Shown here: positions 37,355 to 46,064 of the stretch, in pieces
Position numbering within the stretch: position 1 is the first letter of the stretch
Layout: every line of letters begins with the position of its first letter
Assembly: GCA_000023185.1 (NCBI GenBank)
Contig: CP001622.1
Coordinates: forward strand, 4,703,044 to 4,767,043
Direction: 5' to 3'
Source of the DNA: Rhizobium leguminosarum bv. trifolii WSM1325
Lineage (GTDB): Bacteria; Pseudomonadota; Alphaproteobacteria; Rhizobiales; Rhizobiaceae
Length of the DNA: 64,000 nt
The notes under the pieces: generated by a model
What the model was told of the DNA's origin: nothing
What the model saw: the letters and a program-made list of their open reading frames with translations, nothing else
Databases searched by the model: none
Position numbers and translations under genes: made by a program

Positions 37355-37455
37355 CGACTGGCCGATGATCGTCAGTCGACCGCTACCATGACATCCGAGT
37401 TCCTATCCGCCAGCCTGACTGCTGTCCCCGATCCGCCCGTCAAGCCGGCGCCAGC

Positions 37456-37863
37456 CTAATCCTCGCCCTCGAAGCGCGGAAGCGTTTCGATATTCTCCAC
37501 TCCTGAGAGGGCCGAGCGGCACCAAATCTGCTTTTTCGGCGCCAGTTCCCGCCGCTGGTCGATGCCGCCGACGCGGATGCCGATCGCGCCGCCGTCGCCG
37601 TCCGTGCGGTAGAGCGGCGATCCGCAATTGGGGCAGAAGAATTGCCGGCTGAGACCACCGCTGTCGCCATATTTTGCGTAGCCTCTTGGCTCACCTGAAG
37701 TGAGTGTGAAACTTCCCGACCGTGCTGGTGCTGTGATGCGATAGGCCGAGCCCGTCAACCGCTGGCAATCGGTGCAATGGCAAATCGACACCCGCTCCGG
37801 ATCGATCTCCGCCTGATAGCGGATCGCCCCGCAGTGGCATCCTCCGGTGATATGCATCGGCAA
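37456..37863 (-). CDS. GFA-family (glutathione-dependent formaldehyde-activating-like) zinc protein
   Basis: This 135-residue protein has the Gfa/CENP-V pattern of zinc-binding cysteines: GGCHCGAIRY, ICHCTDCQRLTG, then FFCPNCGSPLY. Despite the family name, most members are not shown to act on formaldehyde. Alternative starts at 37863 and 37857 differ by two residues. It lies at the 3' side of the S10 peptidase gene on the same strand, 61 bp away, separated by a dispersed repeat. Confidence 0.88.
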   Translation of the reverse strand: MPMHITGGCHCGAIRYQAEIDPERVSICHCTDCQRLTGSAYRITAPARSGSFTLTSGEPRGYAKYGDSGGLSRQFFCPNCGSPLYRTDGDGGAIGIRVGGIDQRRELAPKKQIWCRSALSGVENIETLPRFEGED

Positions 37864-37881
37864 GTCCCCAAAGCGTGTTGC

Positions 37882-37905
37882 GCAAAACTGTCCAGCGGTT
37901 TAGCG
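37882..37905. repeat. Dispersed 24-base repeat, family B, second copy
   Basis: This 24-mer shares 21 bases with the element at 22365-22388, in the 61-bp gap between the GFA and peptidase genes. Confidence 0.55.
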
Positions 37906-37924
37906 ACAAAGACATCGCCACGCT

Positions 37925-39460
37925 TTAGTCCGCCGGCTGAGCGACCGGATGTGTGGCGTAGAGGGCCTTCGCATCCGCCGTGAAGGCGGCCCGTTGATCT
38001 GCTTTCGTATAGAACATATGGCCGCCGCGATAAAGCTTCAGCCCGACGCGGCCGCCAGCGAGCGAGGGCGGCAGATGGTCGACCACGTAACGGCTGACGC
38101 CATAAGGCGTCACCAGATCGCTGTAGCCATGCGCAATCAGCAGATGGAAGGCCGGGTTTGCGGCGAGCAACTGCCGGATGTCGTCGGTGGCGCTGGCCTG
38201 GAATCGCGATCCGCCGCCGCGCCCGCCGCCCCATTCCCAGCGTCGGCTGATATCGCCGTCGAGCAGCGAATAGGTCATCTCGGTCTTGAAGCCGAGCTCG
38301 TTGCGGGCGTAGTCGGCAAAGGCGCCGCCATAGGCGCGGGTGAAGCCGTCGAGGATGGCGTCGTCGCCGCGGTCGTAATCCGATTCCGGATAGGGATCGG
38401 GTGCTGCAAAGGAGGCGTCGTATGAGCTCATCACCTCGCCGCTGCCCGCGTCCGAATGTTTGACGAAGGAACTGCCGAGGAAGCCGCGGTTGCGGGTGAC
38501 GATATCCTCGGGAATGCCGGTCAATGCGGCGATCCTGCCATAAAAGGCGGCGGCGGCGGCACCCGTCGGCGGCGGCCCGGCCAGCGTCGTCAGATAGTCC
38601 CCGAGCGCGAAGCTCTCGGCCTCCTTCTGCTGCTCTTCGTCAAAGGCCTTGTGCCGGTCGAGTTCGGCTGCCGCCAGAGACGGCAGCTCCAGCGCGGCGC
38701 CGAGCGGGAACTGATCGGCATTGAACATCAGCTGGCCCTCGAGCAGGGGGGAGAGCATCACCGCACCGGCGACGATGATGCCCTGGCTTTCCTGCAGCGC
38801 CGAGGCGACCTTGGCGGCGCGGAAGCCGCCATAACTTTCGCCGAGAAGATATTTCGGCGAGTTGGAACGGTTGTTGTGCGCGACATAGAGCGCGATCGCC
38901 TTGGCGATGCTCTCAGCATCGGCACTGACGTTGTAATAGTTGGAGGCGTCGTCGGCCTTTGCCGTCCGGCTCCAGCCGGTGCCGATCGGATCGATCAGCA
39001 CGAGGTCGGTGAAATCGAGCCAGCTCTGCGGGTTGTCGACGAGTTTCGCATTGGCGCCGTCGCGTCCGTCCGGCCCGAAATCGAGCACCTTCGGCCCGAC
39101 CAGCCCGAGATGCAGGAAGGCGGAAGCAGCACCCGGCCCGCCGTTGAACGCAAAGGTCAGAGGCCGGTTCGCCCCGCTATCCCTTGCGACATAGGCGGTG
39201 TAGAAGATCGCGCCGGTCTGCGCCCCGTCCTGGCCGAAGAGATCCAGCGTGCCGGCGGTGGCGGTATAGGCGAGCTTCCGGCCGCCGATCGTCAGCGCGT
39301 GCTCTGTAACGGAGTCGGTCGGCAGCAGCTTCAGCACGCCGTCGCGCGTGCTGCCACTCTGGACATTCGCCCTCGGTGGATCGCTTTCCTGCGCATGGGA
39401 AAGGGCAGGCGCCAGCGACGCCATAAATGCGGTGAGCAGAAACAGGGTTCGTATGCGCAA
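37925..39460 (-). CDS. Serine carboxypeptidase-like peptidase (S10 family), exported
   Basis: This 511-residue protein has a signal peptide ending SHAQ at residue 24. The alpha/beta-hydrolase core has FAFNGGPGAASAFLHLGLVGP (oxyanion loop), the nucleophile elbow YLLGESYGGFRA (Ser near residue 209), a late Asp in HGYSDLVTPYG and the catalytic His in YRGGHMFYTKA. Bacterial S10 members remove C-terminal residues from peptides in the periplasm. The length is typical. No linked transporter is seen. Confidence 0.9.
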   Translation of the reverse strand: MRIRTLFLLTAFMASLAPALSHAQESDPPRANVQSGSTRDGVLKLLPTDSVTEHALTIGGRKLAYTATAGTLDLFGQDGAQTGAIFYTAYVARDSGANRPLTFAFNGGPGAASAFLHLGLVGPKVLDFGPDGRDGANAKLVDNPQSWLDFTDLVLIDPIGTGWSRTAKADDASNYYNVSADAESIAKAIALYVAHNNRSNSPKYLLGESYGGFRAAKVASALQESQGIIVAGAVMLSPLLEGQLMFNADQFPLGAALELPSLAAAELDRHKAFDEEQQKEAESFALGDYLTTLAGPPPTGAAAAAFYGRIAALTGIPEDIVTRNRGFLGSSFVKHSDAGSGEVMSSYDASFAAPDPYPESDYDRGDDAILDGFTRAYGGAFADYARNELGFKTEMTYSLLDGDISRRWEWGGGRGGGSRFQASATDDIRQLLAANPAFHLLIAHGYSDLVTPYGVSRYVVDHLPPSLAGGRVGLKLYRGGHMFYTKADQRAAFTADAKALYATHPVAQPAD

Positions 39461-39560
39461 GATATCTCCTCCGGCGGTCGGGATGAGAGGCTGAGATAGC
39501 GTAGCATCCGCTGCCGACGACCGGCATCAAGAGATGGTGATGGATAGGTGAGCGAACGGC

Positions 39561-40853
39561 TCAGCCGTCTTTTTCGACCGCATGGACATTGATCTCCACC
39601 GCCCGGCCGGCCTTCCAGCCGTTGATCGCCGCGCCCAGCCCGAGCGCGACGAAGAGGGCCGCGCACCAGGAAAAACTTCCGGTCCAGCCGCGGATGAGGC
39701 CGACGATGAGCGGGCCGATGGCGGCGAGCAAGTAACCGACACATTGCGCCATGCCGGAAAGATGGGCGGCGACATCGGGATCGCGTGAGCGCAGCACGAT
39801 CGTCGTCATGGCCGCCGCGATCAGCCCACCCTGGCCGATGCCCTGCAGCACCGCCCACAGCCAGACCGTCGAAAGCGGCGCGAAGAGCAGGCCGAGCAGG
39901 GCAATGACGGCGACGCCGCAGAGGCTCGCATTGATCAGCCGCTGGTCCCGTCCGCGCACGGCGATATGCGGCACGATCAGGCAGGATGCCGCCTGCACCA
40001 TCACCGACAGGGAAACGATCGCCCCGGCGGTGACGCCGTCGAGCCCGCGTTCGCGCAAGATCGGAACCAGCCAGCCGAAGACGCAATAGGCAAGTGCCGA
40101 TTGCAGCCCCATGAACAGCGTCACCTGCCAAGCGAGCCGGTCGCGCCAGAGGCCTTTGACGTGGAAGCCGTTTCGTCTTGCCTGGCTGCCGCTGCGAAGA
40201 ACCTCAGGCAGCCAGAGCAGGCTGACGGCGAGCGCCGGCAGCGCCCAGACGGCGAGGGCGCCCTCGAGAGAGCCGCCGAGCCCATGCTCGATCGGCAGCG
40301 TCAGCCCGGCGGCACTTGCCGCCCCGGCGCAGAGCGCCATCGTATAGAAGCCGGTCATCAGCGCCGCGCGCCCGGCGAAATCCCGCTTCACCAGCCCCGG
40401 CAGCAGCACGTTGCCGACGGCGATGCAGGCGCCCGCAAGGGCAGTGCCGATGAAGAGCAGCGGCACGGAAGAAAGCCCGCGCAATGCGGTGCCGAGGGCC
40501 AGAAGCAGGAGAACGCCGAGCAGCGTGCGTTCGGTGCCGAAGCGCTGGGCAAGACGAGGCGCAAGCGGCGAGAAGGCGCCCAGGCAGACAACCGGCAGCG
40601 TCGTCAGCAGGCTGGCGCCAAGCGCACTGAGGCCGAGCTCCGAGCGGATTTCCGGCAGCAGCGCCGAGGCGCTGGAGAAGACCGGGCGCAGGTTGAAGGC
40701 GATCAGCACCAGGCTTGCACCCAGCAGAAAACGATCCACAACTCCCCGCACCGGCGTTGCCTGCGGCGGCGGAAGGCTGCCGGCCTCGGCGTCTACAAGC
40801 AGTTCGTCGGCCGCCTCAAGCGTGCTGACGGCATGGTTGGTAGGGGTGTTCAT
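39561..40853 (-). CDS. CynX/NimT-family MFS transporter
   Basis: This 430-residue protein has twelve hydrophobic segments after a hydrophilic N-terminal 30 residues. Signature parts are LIAFNLRPVFSSASALLPEI, found in the CynX/NimT group, and GSFSWCAALFVALGLGAA near the C-terminus. The family exports cyanate, nitroimidazole or other small aromatic anions. The start overlaps the GntR regulator stop by 4 bp, so the two form one unit and the regulator may sense the transported compound. Confidence 0.88.
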   Translation of the reverse strand: MNTPTNHAVSTLEAADELLVDAEAGSLPPPQATPVRGVVDRFLLGASLVLIAFNLRPVFSSASALLPEIRSELGLSALGASLLTTLPVVCLGAFSPLAPRLAQRFGTERTLLGVLLLLALGTALRGLSSVPLLFIGTALAGACIAVGNVLLPGLVKRDFAGRAALMTGFYTMALCAGAASAAGLTLPIEHGLGGSLEGALAVWALPALAVSLLWLPEVLRSGSQARRNGFHVKGLWRDRLAWQVTLFMGLQSALAYCVFGWLVPILRERGLDGVTAGAIVSLSVMVQAASCLIVPHIAVRGRDQRLINASLCGVAVIALLGLLFAPLSTVWLWAVLQGIGQGGLIAAAMTTIVLRSRDPDVAAHLSGMAQCVGYLLAAIGPLIVGLIRGWTGSFSWCAALFVALGLGAAINGWKAGRAVEINVHAVEKDG

Positions 40854-41539
40854 GACAGGATCATCCGCTCGAGTGCGGCAAGAACGGGCGCCATGAAACG
40901 GCGCACCGCTGCATCCGCCTTGTCGGGATCGCCGGTTTCGATGGCGTCGACGATATCGGCATGCGCCTGCATGTCGGGTTCCGGAATATCCTTGCCGAGC
41001 GTCGCCGCGATGGTATCGGCGATCGAGGCCGAGAAGAAATCATAGATCTCGATCATCGCCCGGTTGCCCGAAGCGGCGATGACAGCCTTGTGGAAGGCCA
41101 GGTCGCTTTCGATGAAGGCGGCCTGGTTGCCGCCGTCGTAATTGCCGCGTTCAACAAGCAGCCTGCGAAGCCCGGCAGCCGTCTCCGGCGTCTTGCGGAT
41201 CGCCGTCAGCCGGGCGGCCTCGACGTCGAGCGCCAGGCGCGCCTCGAACTGGTCGCGCAGGCTGGCGCGCCGCGCCATCGTCAGCGGCCGGCCGGCATCG
41301 CTGGTGGCGCGGACATAGGTGCCCGAACCCTGCCTTGTTTCGAGATAACCCTGGGAGACAAGAACGCGCACCGCCTCGCGCACCGTGCCGCGGCTGACGG
41401 AAAGCATGGTCGACAGCGAGGCTTCATTCGGCAATTTCTCGCCGACCGCCCAGCGTTTGCCGAGAATGTCGCCGCGGATCGCCTCGATCGCCTCATCGGC
41501 GAGATTGGTCTTGCTGAGCGCTCGCATCTCACTACTCAT
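40850..41539 (-). CDS. FadR-subfamily GntR regulator
   Basis: This 229-residue regulator has an N-terminal winged helix (AIEAIRGDILGKRWAVGEKLPNEASLSTMLSVSRGTVREAVRVLVSQGYLETRQGSGTYV) and an FCD effector domain, with a metal-binding His pattern (DLAFHKAVIAASGNRAM; HADIVDAIETGD). It lies directly before the CynX transporter gene with a 4-bp overlap. Its first codons lie inside the 47-bp perfect palindrome at 41526-41572, which suggests autoregulation at both operator and RNA level. Confidence 0.92.
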   Translation of the reverse strand: MSSEMRALSKTNLADEAIEAIRGDILGKRWAVGEKLPNEASLSTMLSVSRGTVREAVRVLVSQGYLETRQGSGTYVRATSDAGRPLTMARRASLRDQFEARLALDVEAARLTAIRKTPETAAGLRRLLVERGNYDGGNQAAFIESDLAFHKAVIAASGNRAMIEIYDFFSASIADTIAATLGKDIPEPDMQAHADIVDAIETGDPDKADAAVRRFMAPVLAALERMILS

Positions 41540-41572
41540 AAAGTCATCTGATGACTTTATGAGTAGTGAGAT
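41526..41572. promoter_or_regulatory. 47-bp perfect palindrome across the GntR start codon
   Basis: Bases 41526-41548 and 41550-41572 are perfect inverted arms of 23 bp around a central T at 41549. The core GTCATCTGATGAC suits a FadR-type operator. The arm also includes the GntR start codon (41537-41539) and four coding triplets, so the transcript could fold into a hairpin hiding its own start. Confidence 0.75.
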
Positions 41573-41605
41573 TTCAAGGTTCCGTCAACGCCTGATAACA
41601 AGACA

Positions 41606-41633
41606 ATAAAAAAGGGCCGCCTCAGCGACCCTT
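41606..41633 (-). terminator. Rho-independent terminator of the 23-codon gene
   Basis: On the minus strand AAGGGTCGC-TGAG-GCGGCCCTT forms a 9-bp stem with one G-T pair, followed by TTTTTTATT. It lies 60 bp after the stop codon of the small open frame at 41693-41764, and on the opposite strand has no T-run. Confidence 0.75.
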
Positions 41634-41692
41634 TCCATGAGTTTGGCCTCAAACTGGCCTGGACTGTCTATGCAGCCCCAGGAAGGCGGGGA

Positions 41693-41764
41693 TTAGAGCG
41701 AGGGCTGCCTCGCCTTCGTCACCTCTTCCATGCCCGTTACGAGGTCCGAAATCTCATTAGACAT
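41693..41764 (-). CDS. Candidate 23-residue peptide gene
   Basis: A short minus-strand frame, ATG at 41764, encodes MSNEISDLVTGMEEVTKARQ plus three further residues. AAGGAAGG lies 7-13 bases upstream of the ATG and a good intrinsic terminator follows, so it has the parts of a complete small transcription unit. The peptide is soluble and acidic-amphipathic, with no signal sequence. CTGATGACTT(N4)AGTAG upstream at 41791-41807 resembles one arm of the GntR palindrome. Expression is unproven; the size is too small for family recognition. Confidence 0.45.
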   Translation of the reverse strand: MSNEISDLVTGMEEVTKARQPSL

Positions 41765-41790
41765 TGGATCACCTTCCTTTCGTTCTGTTG

Positions 41791-41807
41791 CTGATGACTT
41801 AAAAGTA
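41791..41807. promoter_or_regulatory. Partial GntR-like operator upstream of the small peptide gene
   Basis: CTGATGACTT then AGTAG after three or four bases repeats the right arm of the GntR palindrome (CTGATGACTT at 41548-41557, AGTAG at 41562-41567 region). A second binding site for the same regulator is inferred. Confidence 0.4.
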
Positions 41808-41842
41808 GGCCGATTCTTCGCAGATGCAAGAGAGAAATGCGT

Positions 41843-42754
41843 TCAGTGCGCAGCTTTGATGAAGGTGCCGTTCTGCAGTTCGCGCATCGCCTGCAGAATT
41901 TCCTCGCGCGAATTCATCACGATCGGGCCGTGCCAGGCAACCGGCTCCTCGATCGGCTTGCCGGAGACAAGCAGGAAACGGATGCCCTGGTCGCCTGCCT
42001 GCACCGTCACTTCGTCGCCGCTGTCGAAGACCACGAGCGTGCGGTTGCCGGACATGTCGCGGATATTCAATTCCTCGCCGTCGACTTCCTTCTCGACGCG
42101 CACGCCGAAGGGTTTCGATGCATCGCGGAAGGTGCCGGAGCCGGCGAAGATATAGGCGAAGGCATTGCGGTAGGTATCGACCGGCAGGCGCTTCTTCCGG
42201 CCGGGCGGCACCGAAACGTCGAGATAGATCGGCTCAGCGGCGACGCCATCGACCGGACCGGCCTTGCCCCAGAAATCGCCGCAGATCACCCGCACCGCCG
42301 TGCCGTCATCATCGACGACGACAGGAATATCGGTGGATTTGACGTCCTGGTAGCGCGGCGCCGTCATCTTCAGCGAGGAGGGCAAGTTCGCCCAGAGTTG
42401 GAAGCCGTGCATACGGCCGGCAAAATCGCCCTTCGGCATTTCCTGGTGCATGATGCCGCTGCCGGCTGTCATCCACTGGATGTCGCCGGCGCCGAGCAGG
42501 CCGCTATTGCCCAAGCTGTCGCCGTGCTCGACGGTGCCGGCGAGCACATAGGTGATCGTCTCGATGCCGCGATGCGGATGCCAGGGAAAACCGCGGATAT
42601 ATTCCGCCGGATTGTCGTTGCGGAAATCATCCATCATCAGGAAGGGATCGGTCATCGCGGGATCGCCGAAGCCGAAGACGCGATGCAGCTTGACGCCGGC
42701 GCCTTCCATGGTCGGTGTGGCAGTACTTTCATGCTTGACGGGGCGGATCGACAT
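41843..42754 (-). CDS. Pirin-family cupin protein
   Basis: This 303-residue bicupin has the pirin N-terminal signature: DPFLMMDDFRNDNPAEYIRGFPWHPHRGIETITYVL, with the metal-binding His-x-His (HPH), and MTAGSGIMHQEMPKG with a further His and Glu. The C-terminal cupin (FAGSGTFRDASKPF) lacks metal ligands, as usual. Some bacterial pirins have quercetin 2,3-dioxygenase activity, and others act as redox-dependent regulators. An inverted repeat upstream (42836-42853) is a possible operator. Confidence 0.92.
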   Translation of the reverse strand: MSIRPVKHESTATPTMEGAGVKLHRVFGFGDPAMTDPFLMMDDFRNDNPAEYIRGFPWHPHRGIETITYVLAGTVEHGDSLGNSGLLGAGDIQWMTAGSGIMHQEMPKGDFAGRMHGFQLWANLPSSLKMTAPRYQDVKSTDIPVVVDDDGTAVRVICGDFWGKAGPVDGVAAEPIYLDVSVPPGRKKRLPVDTYRNAFAYIFAGSGTFRDASKPFGVRVEKEVDGEELNIRDMSGNRTLVVFDSGDEVTVQAGDQGIRFLLVSGKPIEEPVAWHGPIVMNSREEILQAMRELQNGTFIKAAH

Positions 42755-42835
42755 GGCGTCCTCCTAGAGGTTCAACTTGGCGGCGACTATAGCCGCCCGG
42801 CTGCCGGGCGCGAAGTCTGCGGGGCAGACAACGCA

Positions 42836-42853
42836 GTGTTCACAAAAGAACAC
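42836..42853. promoter_or_regulatory. Inverted repeat upstream of the pirin gene
   Basis: GTGTTC-ACAAAA-GAACAC is a perfect 6-base inverted repeat 82 bases before the pirin start, in the 256-bp divergent region shared with the amidotransferase gene. It is a plausible operator for a small dimeric repressor. Confidence 0.4.
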
Positions 42854-43010
42854 AGCGTTTCGCCGAATTTGAAGAGGTCAGGCGTCAAGAAATCGTCATG
42901 TTTCACTTGCAAACCGGCCGGGCGTTAAGCTGTTATTAGCGACGACATTCGACAATTCAGTTGCGTTTCAGCATTTCCCGCCGATGCGGCGGGTTCCGGA
43001 GCAAAGAGCC

Positions 43011-43823
43011 ATGTGTCGCTGGGCAGCCTATCGCGGAGACCCCCTCTATCTCGAGGAGTTGGTATCCTCGCCCGCCCATTCCCTGATCGAGCAGTCGCAT
43101 TGCGCCACCCGCGCCAAGACCGCGACGAATGGCGATGGCTTCGGCATTGCCTGGTATGGTGATCGGCCCGAGCCCGGCCGCTACCGCGATATCCTGCCCG
43201 CCTGGTCGGATTGCAATCTGAAGAGCCTGGCGCGGCAGATCCGTTCGCCGCTCTTCCTCGCCCATGTCCGCGCTGCCACAGGCGGCGGCACGCGCCGCGA
43301 CAATTGCCATCCCTTTACCCATGAGAGCTGGTCCTTCATGCATAACGGCCAGGTCTCCGGCTTCGAGCGCCTGCGCCGGCCGATGGAGGCGATGCTCGAC
43401 GACGAGTTGTTCAATGCGCGCGGTGGCACCACCGATTCCGAATTGATGTTCCTGCTGGCGCTGCAGTTCGGCCTGCGCGAAGCGCCGATCGCCGCGATGG
43501 CGGAAATGATCGGCTTCATCGAGGACCTGGCGGAAAACACCATCGGCTCGGTGCTGCTGCGCTTTACCGCTGCCTTCTCCGACGGCAAGGCGCTTTATGC
43601 CATCCGCTATGCGACCGATCGCAAGGCGCCGACGCTTTATGCCTCGCCGGTTGGCAAGGGCTATTGTCTTGTGTCAGAGCCGCTGAACGACGATGGCGAT
43701 GCCTGGGCCGAGATCCCGAACGGCAGCGCCGTCACGGTCGGCGAAGGAGGAATCGACGTCGCGGATTTTCGACCGGGCAAACGGGCGGCCGTCAAATCGC
43801 AGCGCCTCGTCGTTCCAGCCTGA
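43011..43823 (+). CDS. Class II glutamine amidotransferase (YafJ-like)
   Basis: The start at 43011 places Cys at position 2 (MCRWAAYRGDPLYLEEL), the N-terminal nucleophile of Ntn-type amidotransferases exposed after Met removal; this fixes the start over the upstream ATG at 42984. The 270-residue protein has NGDGFGIAWYGD, FLAHVRAATGG, NCHPFTHESWSFMHNGQVSGF and TDSELMFLL, typical of the YafJ group. It is presumably a stand-alone glutamine hydrolase; the partner is unknown. It converges on coaBC. Confidence 0.9.
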   Translation: MCRWAAYRGDPLYLEELVSSPAHSLIEQSHCATRAKTATNGDGFGIAWYGDRPEPGRYRDILPAWSDCNLKSLARQIRSPLFLAHVRAATGGGTRRDNCHPFTHESWSFMHNGQVSGFERLRRPMEAMLDDELFNARGGTTDSELMFLLALQFGLREAPIAAMAEMIGFIEDLAENTIGSVLLRFTAAFSDGKALYAIRYATDRKAPTLYASPVGKGYCLVSEPLNDDGDAWAEIPNGSAVTVGEGGIDVADFRPGKRAAVKSQRLVVPA

Positions 43824-43833
43824 TCCCTCGGCG

Positions 43834-45039
43834 TTAACTGAACTGCTTGGCGATCAGCGCCGCCAGCCGTTCTGCCACCTCTTCCTTCGCCAGGTCAGGC
43901 CATTGCTCGATGCCGTCGCGGCGGACGAGTTTGACCCTGTTGCGGCCGCCGCCCATGATGCCGGTCGCCGGCGAAACGTCGTTGGCGACGATCATGTCGG
44001 CGCCCTTTCTCTCGAGTTTCGCCTTCGCATTGATTTCGACGTCCTGCGTCTCGGCGGCAAAGCCGATCACCAGCTTCGGCCGCATCGTGTGATGGCCGAC
44101 AGTCTTCAAGATGTCCGGGTTCTCGGTCAGCGCCAGCGTCGGGATGGATTCGCCGGGATGTTTCTTCAGCTTCTGGTCGGCCGCCGAGGCGACGCGCCAG
44201 TCCGCCACGGCTGCGACCATCACGGCGATGTCGGCCGGCAGCGCCGCAAGCACGGCATCACGCATTTCCTCCGCCCGCTCGACATGCACGACGTTGACGC
44301 CGACGGGGTCGGCGATTGTTACCGGCCCCGATACCAGCGTCACCTCCGCCCCGAGCTTTGCCAGGGCTGCGGCGATCGCATGCCCCTGCCGGCCGGAGGA
44401 GCGGTTGGCGATATAGCGCACCGGATCGATCGGCTCATGCGTCGGTCCCGACGTGACGATGGCCTTGCGTCCCTTGAGCGGCTTTTCTCCGTCGTCGAGC
44501 ATGGTTTCGGCAGCAGCGACGATCTCCAGCGGTTCCGCCATCCGGCCGAGCCCGGCCTCACGGCTTTCCGCCATCTCGCCGGCCATCGGCCCGATGAAGC
44601 GGATGCCGTCGGCTCGGAGCATCGCGGCATTCCGCCGGGTCGCCGGATGCGCCCACATGGCGGGGTTCATCGCCGGTGCGGCAAGCACCGGCCTGTTGGT
44701 CGCCAGAAGCACGGTCGAGGCGAGATCGTCAGCAAGCCCGTTCGCCATCTTCGCCATCAGATCGGCGGTGGCAGGAGCGATCAGCACGAGGTCGCAGTCG
44801 CGCGCCAGGCGGATATGGCCGATATCCTGTTCGTCCTGGCGCGAAAACAGATCGAGATAGACATGGTCCGCCGCCAGTGCACCGACGGCAAGCGGCGTGA
44901 CGAATTCCTGGGCGCCTTTGGTCATCACAGGGCGCACGCTGGCGCCGCGCTCGCGCAGCCGGCGGATCAGATCCAGGCTCTTATAGGCTGCGATGCCGCC
45001 GGAGATGATGAGGAGGATGCGTTTGCCGCTGAGAGCCAT
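43834..45039 (-). CDS. coaBC: Bifunctional CoaBC: phosphopantothenoylcysteine decarboxylase / phosphopantothenate-cysteine ligase
   Basis: CoaBC makes 4'-phosphopantetheine precursors of coenzyme A. The 401-residue protein has an N-terminal flavin decarboxylase half (LLIISGGIAAYKSLDLIRRL; PAMNPAMWAHPATRRN, with the PxMNxxMW motif) and a C-terminal ligase half (VTSGPTHEPIDPVRYIANRSSGRQGHAIA). KLVIGFAAETQDVE follows in the ligase half. The order and length are standard. In relatives this gene lies near dut and ubiB; here SDR/LysR genes and the ergothioneine-type operon intervene. Confidence 0.96.
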   Translation of the reverse strand: MALSGKRILLIISGGIAAYKSLDLIRRLRERGASVRPVMTKGAQEFVTPLAVGALAADHVYLDLFSRQDEQDIGHIRLARDCDLVLIAPATADLMAKMANGLADDLASTVLLATNRPVLAAPAMNPAMWAHPATRRNAAMLRADGIRFIGPMAGEMAESREAGLGRMAEPLEIVAAAETMLDDGEKPLKGRKAIVTSGPTHEPIDPVRYIANRSSGRQGHAIAAALAKLGAEVTLVSGPVTIADPVGVNVVHVERAEEMRDAVLAALPADIAVMVAAVADWRVASAADQKLKKHPGESIPTLALTENPDILKTVGHHTMRPKLVIGFAAETQDVEINAKAKLERKGADMIVANDVSPATGIMGGGRNRVKLVRRDGIEQWPDLAKEEVAERLAALIAKQFS

Positions 45040-45179
45040 GGCCTTCTACCCGTTGCCTTTTCTGACCGTCCTCGACCCTAAGCCTTTGGCGGAGAACATG
45101 CAATCGCGGGGAAGGCACCCATCGGCCGCAGCCGGCGGGCACCGCCCCGTTCATGACGTCAGCCGTCATTTTCGTGGGT

Positions 45180-45929
45180 TCAGAGGTTACTCATCCCGCC
45201 GTCGATGATGAGTTCGCTGCCGACGATATAGGCCGCCTCATCGGAGGCGAGGAAGACGATCGTCTTGGCGACTTCGCCGGGGGTTCCGAAGCGGCCGACG
45301 GGGATCTGAGCCTGGATCTGCGCGGTCATCGCCTTGGAATCCGCTTCCGACGCCCCGAGCTTGCTGTAGAGCGGCGTGGCGATCGGGCCGGGGCTGACGG
45401 CGTTGACGCGAATGCCGCGGCCGATCAGTTCGCCCGACAATGTCTTGGCAAGCGTCAGCAGCGCGCCCTTCGTCAGCGAATAGACGCTGGAGTTCGGCAT
45501 GCCGATATGGGCGTTGATCGAGGTGTTGAGCACGATCGCGGCCTGCTTCGAAAAAATCGGCAGCAGTGACTGAATCAGGAAGAACGGTCCTTTGACGTTG
45601 ATATCAACCGACTTGTCGAAGGCGGCTTCGCTCCACTGTTCCAGCGGCCCGAATTCGGCGACGCCGGCGTTGACGAAGAGGATGTCGAGCGTGCCGAAAG
45701 CCTCTCTCACGCGATCGGCGACGGCCTTCTGGCCGACCGCATTGCCCGCATCGGCCTGGATGACGGTGGCTTTGCCGCCGAATTCGGCGCGGGCCGCCTC
45801 GACGCTTGCCGTGCTGCTGCCGGTAACGACGACGCGGGCGCCCTCAGCGATGAACTGGCGGGCGGTCTCGAGACCGATGCCACTGGTGCCGCCGGTGATG
45901 AGGGCTGTCTTGTTCTGCAGGCGTGACAT
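45180..45929 (-). CDS. Short-chain dehydrogenase/reductase
   Basis: This 249-residue classical SDR has the cofactor loop TGGTSGIGLETARQF and the NAG motif (FVNAGVAEF). The catalytic Ser-Tyr-x3-Lys region reads IVLNTSINAHIGMPNSSVYSLTKGALL (Tyr and Lys of YxxxK), and PGPIATPLY follows. The Rossmann loop favours NAD(P). A second SDR gene lies 135 bp upstream on the same strand. The substrate is unknown. Confidence 0.92.
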   Translation of the reverse strand: MSRLQNKTALITGGTSGIGLETARQFIAEGARVVVTGSSTASVEAARAEFGGKATVIQADAGNAVGQKAVADRVREAFGTLDILFVNAGVAEFGPLEQWSEAAFDKSVDINVKGPFFLIQSLLPIFSKQAAIVLNTSINAHIGMPNSSVYSLTKGALLTLAKTLSGELIGRGIRVNAVSPGPIATPLYSKLGASEADSKAMTAQIQAQIPVGRFGTPGEVAKTIVFLASDEAAYIVGSELIIDGGMSNL

Positions 45930-46064
45930 GATGAAGTTCCTTTGACCGAATGTTGGGGCGTGGCCCGTTCTTGTTCAATGCGAGAATGCTCTGAAAAAAG
46001 CGGCGCGATAAACCGGCGTGTTGAAGGATCACCAACCCGCAGCGGATAATCGTGCCCAGCCGTC

